From NCBI GenBank assembly GCA_028684935.1, contig JAQUEX010000010.1, positions 1 to 36,448 of the forward strand: DNA of 36,448 bases. Reading direction: 5' to 3'. This DNA is from Kiritimatiellia bacterium (lineage in GTDB: Bacteria; Verrucomicrobiota; Kiritimatiellia; RFP12; UBA1067). Position numbers and translations under genes: made by a program. Positions 26,001 through 35,400 of the stretch are shown piece by piece. The number at the start of each line of letters is the position of its first letter. Within the stretch, counting starts at the first letter, position 1. The notes beneath the pieces are model-generated. The model was given only the letters and a program-made list of their open reading frames with translations, did not search any database and was not told the DNA's origin.

Positions 26001-29000
26001 CGGTCGGCATGCCCAGAATGCTTTCGGTTTCCGTGAAGGGGTGTTCCACATGCCCGGACACTTCCTGAAACGCGCGGATTGTCCGCCCGTGCTCTCCGCC
26101 GATGACACCCCCGGCGCCCTCCTCTTGACCGGCGTGGAGCGAAATGGCGACGAATTGATCCGGCCTCACGGCCAGGGCTATGCGGAGGGCGACGGCGCCT
26201 ACGCGGGGCTGACTGTCGCCTATGAGGGCCCTGACTGCGAAGGCACCATGAGGCTGGGCGGCTCCGGAACGCTCGGGCCCTTCCGGCTGGACGAAGCCTG
26301 CAAACTCTACGTGCGCCATTCGGGCGTCACCGGCATCCAGCTCGCGGATGAGACCCTGGGGAGCAGCTCCGTCATGCTCTACGGCTATCCGTTCCGGCTC
26401 AATTACCTGGCCTTCGCCTACCTCTCCAATATGAACACCGACTCGCGCTCTGACGGCGATCTGTTCGTGCCGGCACCGACGGATTTCAATCTGGCGTTTG
26501 ACCGGCTCAACTTGAACTGCTTTGGCGATGTCGAATCGCTCTCGCTGCCCTCGCCGGCACCTGAACTCACGCTCGCCTACTGGTCCGCCCGCGTCAAGCC
26601 CACAACGGCGCTCTTCACCTCGACCGACCCGTGCGCGGTGGGACAGAAGACGCTGGTCATGGATATTTCCACGGAGGTCGACAACCTGCCCGGACGGCTT
26701 TTCGGCCGCATCGGCGTGCTCGCGAACGGCAACCTCGCCTGCTCGAACGACATGATCGGCTGCGATTCGCGCCTGACCCTGCCCGCCAGCGTCACCCTGC
26801 CCGGTCCGAACGGCGCCAGCTATACCCTGCGCCCAGCCTCCAAAGGCTACTTCAACGATTTCCGGGCCTGCGGCGACCGGGCGCAGACCGGCGACGGACT
26901 TCTGACCTTCGCGGGCGAAATCGATGTGCCCTTCTTTGAGAATCTCCTGGTCCAAGGCTTCACCGGTGCCGATACCGGCGGAGCGACCTCGCCGCTCTAC
27001 CTGGTCGGCGGCTGGCCGACCAAAGGCTGGAAGATCGGCAGCGACACGCCCTTTACTGATCCGGAATTCGACACGGCCAACGCGGCTCATCCCACCGGCA
27101 CCGGCAAGCCTCCGTTCTCGGAATACCTGGCCGGCAGCCATGCCGACTACATCCCCCGCGCCCGGCGTGAATGGATCAGCGGCATCGGTTTCGATATCGG
27201 CGTGCGCTGGGATGCGCCGACCCGCTCGTTCCGTTCGCCGGCACCGAACACCCGTGACCTGTTTGTGGTCCAGACCGAATACAACGTGCCCCAACTCACG
27301 CCGCAGCGCGCCGAGATCACCTTCGGCTTGCAGTACGGCGAGATGCCTGCCCTCAATCTCTCCAGCGTTTTCTTTAATGCCGTCGACGAGGCCACCGGTA
27401 TCTCAGCGTGCTTCACAAGCGTCGTCGGCAACGTGGTCAACTCGGTCATGGACCGCGGCATTGACGCGCTGGAAACGGTCACCGCCACCGATCCTGCCGA
27501 ACTGTTGGCCAACACCCTAGCCAGCGAGATCGATCCCTTTGTCGATTCGCTCTATGTCGCCCTCTCCAACGCCCACGCATCAGGCAGCAGCTCTGTCTCC
27601 AACGTGCTGGCGCGCTACGTCCGGGGCGGCGCGGGCGCACCGGCCCATAACCTGCGCCACATCCTCGACACGCTGGTCGACGGCAGTTCCGTGATAGAGG
27701 ATGGGATCGGCCTCGCCGACGACCTGCAGGCACGCATCGACGAGGCCGAGCAGCTTATCAACGCCGTGGCCTTCACGGTCGATGATCCGGTGATGGGCAC
27801 CGCCGACGGTCTGCTCAACAAGCTGGGCGACGACTACCCGCTCCTCGAAACGCTCGGCCGCATTTTGATGATCTTCGCCATCCCCTCCATGATGGATGCT
27901 GATTCGGCCATTGAGGATACACTCGGCACGGTGATGGAAAGCATCGAGCCCGCGCTCGACACCATCAAAGAGACTCTGGGCGAGGTTCAAACCCAACTGG
28001 CCGACGTGCGCAGCACGCTGGAAGAGGCGGGCGAATTCCGCAACGAGCTGGCCGCCTTCCTGGATCCGGCGCAGCTTCAGGCGGTCGCGGACGCGATCGC
28101 CAGCCAGATGGAGAGTGAACTCGGCGCGCTGGAGGGCGCGTTCTCGCCGTACGCCAACTATACTCAAGACGAGATCAAAGCCCTGCTCCGCGCCGCCATC
28201 GTGGACGCACTGCGCAGCGCGTCGCCTATTGCAGAGCTGCAGCGCGTCGTCCGCGCCCGCATGCTCGATTTCGACCGCCAAATCCGGGAGGGCGTCAGTT
28301 CCGTCATGGCGCAGGTCAACACCGCGATGCGGGAAACCCTGTCGGAAATGGTCGGCAGCTTGGACGACACGATTTCCGGCATGACGGGCGATCTCTCCGA
28401 CGTGATCGGCACCGGGCAGATCGAAGGGTATGCCCACATCTCCGGCGATTCGCTCGACAAGCTGCGCCTTGATCTGCTGGCCCAGATGAAGGTGCCCGAA
28501 GAACTTGAATTCAAAGGTTATCTTGAGATCGTCAACGAGCAGGCCACCGCATCGGCCGGCTGCGCATTCCCCGATGGCGACACGTATAAAGTCACGCTGG
28601 GCGCGCAAGATGTCGCGTGCGACTGGCTCGGCTCCGACGCCCGCATCAACTGCGCCTGCTTCTTCACCATCAACAGCGGCACGCCCAAAGGCCTGGGCGG
28701 CGGCATCGAGCTGGTGGGCGGCAAGATCAACTTCGAGGCGATGGAGGTCGAGCGCTTCGGCGCGGCTGTGGCGTTCGGTCTGCTGGAGAACTACCTGGCC
28801 GCAGCCGCGCGCGTGACCACCCCGGCCGGCGTGGAGATCGAAGGCGGCGTCTTCTTTGGCCGCACCTGCACGCTCGACCCGCTGCTGATTGTGGACCCCG
28901 AGTGCGGCACGGTCTTCGGCGAACCGCCCTTCACCGGCGCGTATGTGTACGGCGAAGGCTGGATGCCGATCTACGATTACGGCTGCCTCTTCAGCATCAG

Positions 29001-29265
29001 CGCCGGTGCCGGCTTGGGGGTCTTCTATTTCATGGAAGGGCCGACCTACGGTGTCCGCGTCATGCTGGGTGCTTCAGGCGAAGCGCTTTGCGTGGTCAGC
29101 GTGCGCGGCGAGATCGAGGTCTACGGTCTCAAGCAGGGCGACGCCTACCGCGCGCGCGGCAAAGGGAAGGTCAAAGGCAAAGTGGGGTGCTGCCCCTTCT
29201 GCGTGAAATTCAACAAGACCGTGACTGTGACCTATGACGATGGAGAATGGGATGTGGATTATTGA
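23035..29265 (+). CDS. Giant secreted multidomain protein, function unknown
   Basis: The 2076-aa protein starts at ATG 23035 with AAGGAG 8 nt upstream; the frame is open from 22963 but lacks such a site there. A signal peptide follows a charged leader (GLALSVCIAGVWSLSLAAHA). Residues about 95-360 hold two copies of a beta-rich module of about 155 residues, each starting RGNLY. Residues about 535-640 resemble a CARDB-type adhesion domain (VDLDYGANFSEGNESNNTDR). Long beta-rich stretches with scattered Cys follow to about 1450. Residues about 1455-1830 are helical and coiled-coil-like (ESIEPALDTIKETLGEVQTQ). The end is Gly-rich alternating beta with a VGCCPFCVKF cluster. No catalytic motif or known C-terminal sorting signal is visible. 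Its last 14 nt overlap the next gene. Confidence 0.85.
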   Translation: MPSELSSECTESGPQGKKAGLGLALSVCIAGVWSLSLAAHAALSPPLAEDGSRGGLGTITSWSFASNNAGRVTLPGTVLDRFDQTGTPFFSSSFFRGNLYHADAACTLLGHEFYLERNTPVEVTFSVYEGATAAGPFIRVDEVTVLAPAGTGYVASGQRGVTLRAGYTYAVGAAVAESAYFQRPTVTLPFDNGDLSCVNGLLFSGLPGATVSAFSTATNPYRQRLRLGGPSDVVPGGTTLMLLESVGMSMRGNLYAPSQNTWLLGHGLYVPRGSDRTMRLFVYESAERTGTYARVDMQTVTVPAGTNYIAVSTRIPMQAGRFYMIGAWGTSYSCYRASGYYATPQDFSWGRAVEGYSSVYLLNGPPDTFVKSSTTNTTVYWGCVTVGDLPALRMDTSVYNQMSTNSATVLLDTQGYDNLYLAFDHREAGDEAHDGDGVFVSSNGTSFRRILQIDTTSSGWTRHEIDLIPLARAAGVPTDGQLHVRFQQMDNYPWTGGDGREFSGILFHAKPDFGWYALDTTQPKYLFRGKVVKTFSLSGTLALAGGTNAVADLAINTRYRLNDPVGPVQTTYDALSLDLPALGHRHMPFGTTVTVPASTTLTQSVYQIHVDLDYGANFSEGNESNNTDRTEFLVNHYAGTLRFGTVSTFVTLSDWDFQVGYGAPLFSPERHVITGNGTVAGQSFSFTNLKVRKDPITGIYSVDPAETQTITLYGLTNTLGSVSGVRFRYNSPITLSKDGAQGIVSALMPAGCAFAARPDMPWGMPFTDAIPVWFNSLLYPTGILTTAPPYGFFFEESKPLYFDVTSLQWDTAAGRLSLTVADLLYAHAPALDELEALKSAGLISSQDALRRSNDGYYRTAAPLSGTVQVTPDSAGAAQLDFAVSLKAGAFVAHMPYDVAIDWRDTGHLAISNDLPVVDPAASVLNDGQDMRVTYNSGCPGGCVGGDMILTQECYNAYAAFFFTQDGGLFVPCEFRGVDAEIHWGYIASLGRHAQNAFGFREGVFHMPGHFLKRADCPPVLSADDTPGALLLTGVERNGDELIRPHGQGYAEGDGAYAGLTVAYEGPDCEGTMRLGGSGTLGPFRLDEACKLYVRHSGVTGIQLADETLGSSSVMLYGYPFRLNYLAFAYLSNMNTDSRSDGDLFVPAPTDFNLAFDRLNLNCFGDVESLSLPSPAPELTLAYWSARVKPTTALFTSTDPCAVGQKTLVMDISTEVDNLPGRLFGRIGVLANGNLACSNDMIGCDSRLTLPASVTLPGPNGASYTLRPASKGYFNDFRACGDRAQTGDGLLTFAGEIDVPFFENLLVQGFTGADTGGATSPLYLVGGWPTKGWKIGSDTPFTDPEFDTANAAHPTGTGKPPFSEYLAGSHADYIPRARREWISGIGFDIGVRWDAPTRSFRSPAPNTRDLFVVQTEYNVPQLTPQRAEITFGLQYGEMPALNLSSVFFNAVDEATGISACFTSVVGNVVNSVMDRGIDALETVTATDPAELLANTLASEIDPFVDSLYVALSNAHASGSSSVSNVLARYVRGGAGAPAHNLRHILDTLVDGSSVIEDGIGLADDLQARIDEAEQLINAVAFTVDDPVMGTADGLLNKLGDDYPLLETLGRILMIFAIPSMMDADSAIEDTLGTVMESIEPALDTIKETLGEVQTQLADVRSTLEEAGEFRNELAAFLDPAQLQAVADAIASQMESELGALEGAFSPYANYTQDEIKALLRAAIVDALRSASPIAELQRVVRARMLDFDRQIREGVSSVMAQVNTAMRETLSEMVGSLDDTISGMTGDLSDVIGTGQIEGYAHISGDSLDKLRLDLLAQMKVPEELEFKGYLEIVNEQATASAGCAFPDGDTYKVTLGAQDVACDWLGSDARINCACFFTINSGTPKGLGGGIELVGGKINFEAMEVERFGAAVAFGLLENYLAAAARVTTPAGVEIEGGVFFGRTCTLDPLLIVDPECGTVFGEPPFTGAYVYGEGWMPIYDYGCLFSISAGAGLGVFYFMEGPTYGVRVMLGASGEALCVVSVRGEIEVYGLKQGDAYRARGKGKVKGKVGCCPFCVKFNKTVTVTYDDGEWDVDY

Positions 29266-32200
29266 ACAGAGAACGCCGTGCCTGAGCCTGCTGGCCGGGG
29301 TAGCGGCTGTTGCCGTCGCAGGGCTGCTGCATGCGCAGACCGACGACCCGATGCTGTTCTGCATGGGCACGTCGATCCGCGCCGGCGGCAAAGACTGGGC
29401 GTATGTCTTGTGGGAGGTCAATGATGGCGCGCCGCTGCCTGACCCCGCCCTCTCCGTCCACGCGCGTCCCGGCGGTTTCACCGATCCAGGCACCTTCACT
29501 CGCGTGACCGTCGCACAGCGCCAGACCGACCCCGCCACCGTGGCCTGGCTGATCGCGCGCGCCGAGTCGATCGGACAGAGCGCCGCCGACCTCGCCCATC
29601 TGCTGGACACCGTTTTCGCCGACCTCGCGCTCAGTCCTGGCTTGAGCCTCGAGGCGCGGCTGGCCGCCGTGATCCGCGCCGGCGCGGAGAATCCCGAAGC
29701 CGAGGAGAACCTGCGGTTTCTGGCCCGACGCCATGCCGCGATTGCGATGGCATTGGGACGCGCCGTCCTGGTCCCGATCACTGCGACAGGGCAGACCACC
29801 CTTGAACTGCGCGCGTTCGACCCCGCCGGCGGACAGGAAGGTCCCCTGCGCGGTCGCGTCAGCGTAACCGCCAACGCCCCGCGTATCCTTCCCGCACCGC
29901 TGAATGTGAGCGGCACCACAGAAGCGTCGCCGCGCGGACACCTTGTCATCGGCGTGCGCTGGGATGTCTCCGACGCCTACCGGCGCGTCTCCCTGCTCGG
30001 GTTCGGCTTTAACGTCTATCGTTTGGACCGCGATTTCGCGGTTGCGCACAACTACCACATCACCCCGCCGGGCCCCGCAGAGCTGGCGACGTTGCTGGCC
30101 ACGCACCCCCAGGCCGTCAAACGCGCCAACCGCCTGCCAGTCCTGATCGACGAAGACGATGTGCCGCCGGACCGTCCCTACTTCAATGACGACAATGACC
30201 GTTTCGCGCCAGACGGTGCACCGTTTGCCGCCGGCCAGCAGTTCTATTACTTTGTGACGGCCTGCGACGTGCTCGGACGCGACGGCGAGGTCTCACAAGG
30301 CGTGCTGCTGACCGCGTGTGACCGGCAGGCCCCGCTCGTCCCTGTCGGCGTGCGCGCACGGCGGCTGCGGACCTTTGACGGGACCGCGCGCGACTATGGC
30401 GTCGAGATCTCCTGGCAGCCGAACCCCGACACCTCCAACGACACCACCACCGCCTACTGGATCTACCGCTACGCCAGCCAAGACGACCCCACCTTCCGGT
30501 CACGTGATCCCCTGCTGAACCGCATCGGCGGACCGGTCGCGCAAAACACCAACCTGACCCGCCAGGTGTACATCGACACCACGCCGGGCGAGGCGGATTT
30601 CGGCCGGCGGTATTACTACACCGTGCGCGCCATCGACAACAGCGCGTGCGGCGGCAACTGGTCCGGGCACAGTGCGCCGGTTGCGTGCAACCTGCGCGAC
30701 GAGGATGGGCCCGGCCTGCCCTCGGCCACACTCTTCGTGGACCGGCTCGATGTCACGGTCACGGCGGAGGAGGCTCCGGTCGACATCACCGAGTCGCCCA
30801 TCGACCGGGGCGATTTCCGGCTGGTTTGCAAGGTGCCGCAAGCGTGGTTGCGCGACCCGGTGCAGTCGGTCTCCTTCTATCAGCGTGAAGCACGCGATGA
30901 AAACGCGCCGGTCCTGTTTATCGGGCGCTACACGTTGGGTGACGGGATGGCGGCTGTCACCAGCCGATACCTGCGTGTCGACAGCAAGATCAACTGGTTC
31001 TTTTACTGCCAAGTCAAGTTGCGCGACGGGACACTGTCAAACTTAGCGCGAAGCGGACAGTTTCTTGCGCATTCCAAACTCATGATCTGCCGCCACGTGC
31101 TGTTCAATGCACTGGGAACGGTCACGCGCGTGCCCGCTGATCCGACCGATCCCGGCGTACCGCCTTCTGGCAGCCTCGTGCCGACCGTGACGATCCATTT
31201 GGACGCAGACTCCGTGGAGTGGCGTCTCTTCACGCAGATTGATAACGGCCCGCTGACGCTTGCGCGCCAAGGCCTCGGCACTCCCAACACCGACATCTCC
31301 GACATCCGGGCCGATGTTGAACGGTATCTGCATTGTGCCGACGTGAAGTATTTTGTGCAAACGTTTGACAACAACGGCAACCCGAGCCCGCTGAAGTTGA
31401 TTGGACACGCCTTCGTTCCCGGCGCGGCTCCGGCTGCGCTGGAGTATGTGGCGGTCGAGCCGTCCGGTACCAGCAACGCCCCCACCTTCACCGTCACATG
31501 GGTCGGATCGCCGCACGGTGTCGATCATTTCGAACTGCATCTCGGCATGCCGATGAGCGAACCGCCCGAGTCTCTGGCGGGCGCGGGGCTCAGCACCAAT
31601 CTGATCAAGGGCACGGGCACCGCGCTCGCCGTGCCGAACACAGACGGCACGCAGGAAACCTACCTGATGGCGATGTATGAGACGCCGCGTGTCGGCGCGG
31701 CCTTCGGCGATCCAGACAGCGACCTGTTCACCGTCACGTTTCCCGCACAGATCAACTCCCGGATCTTGGTGCAAATCCGGCCTGTCGGCCGTTGTTCGGA
31801 GGGCGAGATCTCGTACCGTCAGATCGCCTCTTGGACGTTGCCGGCCCCGCTCAGCCAGGTCACGGTGCCCTGGCCGGCCCGCTCGCTGCCGCCGGTTGCC
31901 GCGCCGATCAACACGGCCATCAAACCGCTCTTCCTCCCGTATCAAGACTACAGCGATGCCGTGTCCCGCGAAACCGCAGCGATTGCGATCGGCCGTGTCG
32001 ACAACAACTCCGACATCATGCACCGCCAGGCGGACGGCTACCTGCTGCCCACAGGCAATCCGCTCGAAGCGTTCTTGTACGCGCCTGACGACGCCTCCGA
32101 CACCCTGCTGCCCTTTGTTCTTTACCGGCGTCAGGTCGCCAACTCCCTTTTCCCGAGCGTATCCGGACAGTATGTCCAGGTCACGCCGATGATCGAGCAT

Positions 32201-32431
32201 TTCGCCTCGGTCATCGACGCGCCGACCGGAAAACGCCGTATCCTTGATCCCTATCTGGTGATCGGCCGACTCGACCCTCAGGTCGCGGAAGACTTTCACA
32301 CCATCTGTGTACGCGACCGCTTGGGCATCGTCGGCGGAGCCGCCTATGAGTATCTGTTGATGCGTTTTGACGAACGCCGCGAACCGCGCGACGTTCTTAA
32401 ACTGGGAAGCGTCACGATTCCCGCAAGGTAA
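29252..32431 (+). CDS. Large secreted protein with FnIII-like domains, function unknown
   Basis: The 1059-aa protein most likely starts at ATG 29252, 6 nt after GGAG, inside the end of the previous gene; in-frame ATGs at 29234 and 29240 are less suited. The signal peptide is CLSLLAGVAAVAVAGLLHAQ. Residues about 40-190 have a mixed, partly helical domain. From about 229 there are beta-sandwich units of fibronectin-III type: IGVRWDVSD and FYYFVTACDVLGRDGEVS, then YGVEISWQPNPD and RRYYYTVRAIDNSACGGNWS. A later one near 743 has FTVTWVGSPHGVDHFELHL. No enzyme motif is visible. FnIII units suggest binding or spacing on a surface or scaffold. The overlap with the giant gene and 4-nt gap to the next gene argue for a shared role. 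Confidence 0.85.
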   Translation: MWIIEQRTPCLSLLAGVAAVAVAGLLHAQTDDPMLFCMGTSIRAGGKDWAYVLWEVNDGAPLPDPALSVHARPGGFTDPGTFTRVTVAQRQTDPATVAWLIARAESIGQSAADLAHLLDTVFADLALSPGLSLEARLAAVIRAGAENPEAEENLRFLARRHAAIAMALGRAVLVPITATGQTTLELRAFDPAGGQEGPLRGRVSVTANAPRILPAPLNVSGTTEASPRGHLVIGVRWDVSDAYRRVSLLGFGFNVYRLDRDFAVAHNYHITPPGPAELATLLATHPQAVKRANRLPVLIDEDDVPPDRPYFNDDNDRFAPDGAPFAAGQQFYYFVTACDVLGRDGEVSQGVLLTACDRQAPLVPVGVRARRLRTFDGTARDYGVEISWQPNPDTSNDTTTAYWIYRYASQDDPTFRSRDPLLNRIGGPVAQNTNLTRQVYIDTTPGEADFGRRYYYTVRAIDNSACGGNWSGHSAPVACNLRDEDGPGLPSATLFVDRLDVTVTAEEAPVDITESPIDRGDFRLVCKVPQAWLRDPVQSVSFYQREARDENAPVLFIGRYTLGDGMAAVTSRYLRVDSKINWFFYCQVKLRDGTLSNLARSGQFLAHSKLMICRHVLFNALGTVTRVPADPTDPGVPPSGSLVPTVTIHLDADSVEWRLFTQIDNGPLTLARQGLGTPNTDISDIRADVERYLHCADVKYFVQTFDNNGNPSPLKLIGHAFVPGAAPAALEYVAVEPSGTSNAPTFTVTWVGSPHGVDHFELHLGMPMSEPPESLAGAGLSTNLIKGTGTALAVPNTDGTQETYLMAMYETPRVGAAFGDPDSDLFTVTFPAQINSRILVQIRPVGRCSEGEISYRQIASWTLPAPLSQVTVPWPARSLPPVAAPINTAIKPLFLPYQDYSDAVSRETAAIAIGRVDNNSDIMHRQADGYLLPTGNPLEAFLYAPDDASDTLLPFVLYRRQVANSLFPSVSGQYVQVTPMIEHFASVIDAPTGKRRILDPYLVIGRLDPQVAEDFHTICVRDRLGIVGGAAYEYLLMRFDERREPRDVLKLGSVTIPAR

Positions 32432-32435
32432 CACC

Positions 32436-35400
32436 ATGAGAACGCCACGCGCCATTCTGTTGCTGACCGTACTCTGCGCCGCGTACGTCGCCCGCGCGCA
32501 GATCGAGCCGCCGCGGCGGATCACCCGCACCCCGGCGGAATTCTCCTGTCTGCTCGATGCGGACGGCGACGGCGACCTTGACCTCGTTACCGCTGACCGC
32601 GCTTCCGGACTGCTCCGCGTCGGGCGTCGCACCTCAAGTACATCGGTCACATGGGAATCTCCGACATCCGGCGGGATTGCACCGCTTGACGGCTTCACGG
32701 CGGGGCGGGTGCTCACCAACGCCCGTCACGCCGTTGTGCTGACCGGCATGCTGGCGAACCGCGCGGCCGTCCTGGACCTCGCCTCAGCCGGCAGCGCGCG
32801 CACCCCACGCCCGCTCTTTCCTCAGAGCGCCGGCCCCCGGCTGGTTGTCGCTCTCAACACCGTCCCGGCGAGTTCAACCGACGAACTGTTCCTCTCCTCG
32901 GACCTCAACGGCGGCGGCGCCTTCTTCCGCCAGCTCTTCCAGACCACGGGCTTTGGCACGTTCGCGCAGCTTGACTTCGACAACGGGCCGTTCCCATTCA
33001 CATTTGCAGCCGGCCTCTGCATGTCAAACGGGGCAATCCCGCGCGTGGCAGGCCTGCTGCCAGACACCGACGAGATCTACCTGTTCTCCATCGGCAATAA
33101 CGGCGCTTCCGTCGGTCTGCAACCCCCGCGGAGCGTGCCGCTTTCAGACAGCTCACAATTCATCTTCGGAGGCTTCGTTCCCACAACCCCCTTGGGCCAA
33201 TTCCTGGTCTTCACACCCGGCGCGCAGACCGCCTACAGCATTCCTCTGGAGCCTAATCACACGTACGGCGCCGTTTTCGGCACCGCAACGCCGCTCGGAC
33301 TGCCCGTCAGACCATGGTCTATCCAGCTTGGTCCCGGTGTCCGTCAGCTCACGCTAATCACCGCCAACGGCGCGGCCAGCGTGTATGACTTCGACGGCAC
33401 GACGCTCGCACCGCACAGTACGATGGAATTACCTGCAGGCGTTTCAGGCGGGTTCACCGCGCTGTGCGCAGATCCTTCGGCCGGACAGCTCTTCATGTTG
33501 ATCGACACCGACGGAGACCGCGCGTCGGACACGTCCTGCCGCTATACCTTTAACGGACGTTCCTTCGTGGCGGCAGACCCTGCCGTGGCCATGCCCGCTC
33601 TTTCCGAACGCGCAGGACGGCCCAACACTTTAGCCTTTGTTGGCGAACCGCTGGTCAACACCAATGCTGCGCGCATCGCTGCTTATACGGTGGCCGATTG
33701 GTCGGTGAGCGCCAGCGGCGTGACGCCATCCACCACCATTCAGGCGGCCATCGACCGCGGTGCCGCGCTCGGACTCGGAGTGCCTGCCGCCACGGTCATC
33801 AACGACGTTCCGGCCGATGCCACCCATCTGCTGCTCGATCAACTCGCGTCCGACATTGCCGTCCAACCGCTCTTCACGGCGGCCGGCGAAAGTGTCAGCG
33901 TGCCCCGCATGGAACCGGAAGGCGGCCTTTTCGACAGCGCGGTGCAGGTCACAATCACCGCGCCGGCGTCCGTCACCCGCATCCTGTATCGCCTGAATGC
34001 CGCCGATCCGTGGACCCAAAGTGCCGGACGGACTCAGACCTTCTGGCTCTATGCCGACACCACTGTGCAATGCTTCGGCTGGAACAATGCGAACAATCGG
34101 ACAACCCCGATCATCAGCGGCGACTTTACCTTTTCCCGCCCTCCGGAAGAGCAGGACAGCGACGGTGACGGTGTGCCCGACTTTGTTGAGCTCGCTTTGG
34201 GGCTTGACCCGGCCGGGGGTCAGGATGATGACGGGGACGGCCTCTTAGACCTCGACGAGATTCTTGGCGGTACGCGACCGGACCTCGTAGACAGCGACGG
34301 CGACGGCGCGACCGACCGCGAAGAACGTGCCGCCGGCACCGATCCCAACAACGCATCCAGCGTGCCCAGCGAAAGCCAGATCTTGTCCGGCACGCAGAGC
34401 GCCAGTGAGCGGCACGCGGTATTCGACCTCTTTCTAAGCCCTCGGCCCTACGATGGCGTGATCGCCGCGTACACCGTGGCCGCCACCAACGTCCCATGCC
34501 GCATCACGGCTCTCGATGGCTCGCTGCTGGCATCCTCCGTCACCCGCGAAACCTACTATCCCTATGTGCCGATGCCGAATCTCTTTTTCAGCAATCTTCC
34601 GATTCCGTTTGAAGGACTGTTTGCCGGCTTTACGACTCCCGCCCATTTTAACGTCTACACCTTATCCGCCGATCCTCGCATCGGGCGCGAGCTTGTCAAG
34701 CTCATCACCGCGCCGGCCCAACCTCCGGTCAGCGTGGCCTACTCCTGGTCAGGCGGCGATCCTTCCGCCGAGGTCACCGCGTGGTCCAATGCCGCGCAGA
34801 CGGCGTACGCCGCAGCGGTCAGACCCGAGCAGGGCGAATCGGCGACCGTCGTGGACACCCTGACAGCCGCGCTCTTTGAAACCTTCGTGGCGCGCGAACT
34901 TTCAAGGCGCGGACTGCTCACCGCAAGCGCGGTCAGCCTTTTCCCGGCCCGCACCGAACCCGAGAGTCTGCCGCACCCCTCCGCCGCGGATCTGTTGCTC
35001 ATCCAGACAGCGGGTGACCGCGATTATCCCGCCTACAACCTGGTCGACACGCTCTCGTGGCTGCGCACGGCCTGCACCAACACCGCATACACTGATGTGA
35101 CGGCCTTGCGCACCCTCGCCCACAGCATCTACGGCGTCGCGTCCCTGCAGATGAACGACGCGCCCGGACAATATCCGCTGCCCTTTGACGCCATCCGCGC
35201 TGTCGTGCAAGAGGGCACCGTCACCGGCGCGTACACCAATCATATCGGTGCCGCTGAACTCAACCTCGCGAAACAGGGCTCGGACCGGTTGCTGGGACTA
35301 ATCCCTGCTCGACCGCGACTCACGCTGCATCTGCTGGCGGGAGCGCCCCAACCGCCGGACTCAGCCGTGCTCGCGGATCCGGACAGCGGTTTGCGGTACA

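Noticed and set aside
24715-27294. 859-codon open frame on the minus strand
   Set aside because: It lies antisense to the giant secreted protein. Its translation is rich in Arg, Gly and Asp with no domain, signal peptide or ribosome binding site; it is a by-product of GC-rich codon use.
31043-32719. 558-codon open frame on the minus strand
   Set aside because: Antisense to two well-supported secreted-protein genes, spans their junction, and has low-complexity Arg-rich sequence.
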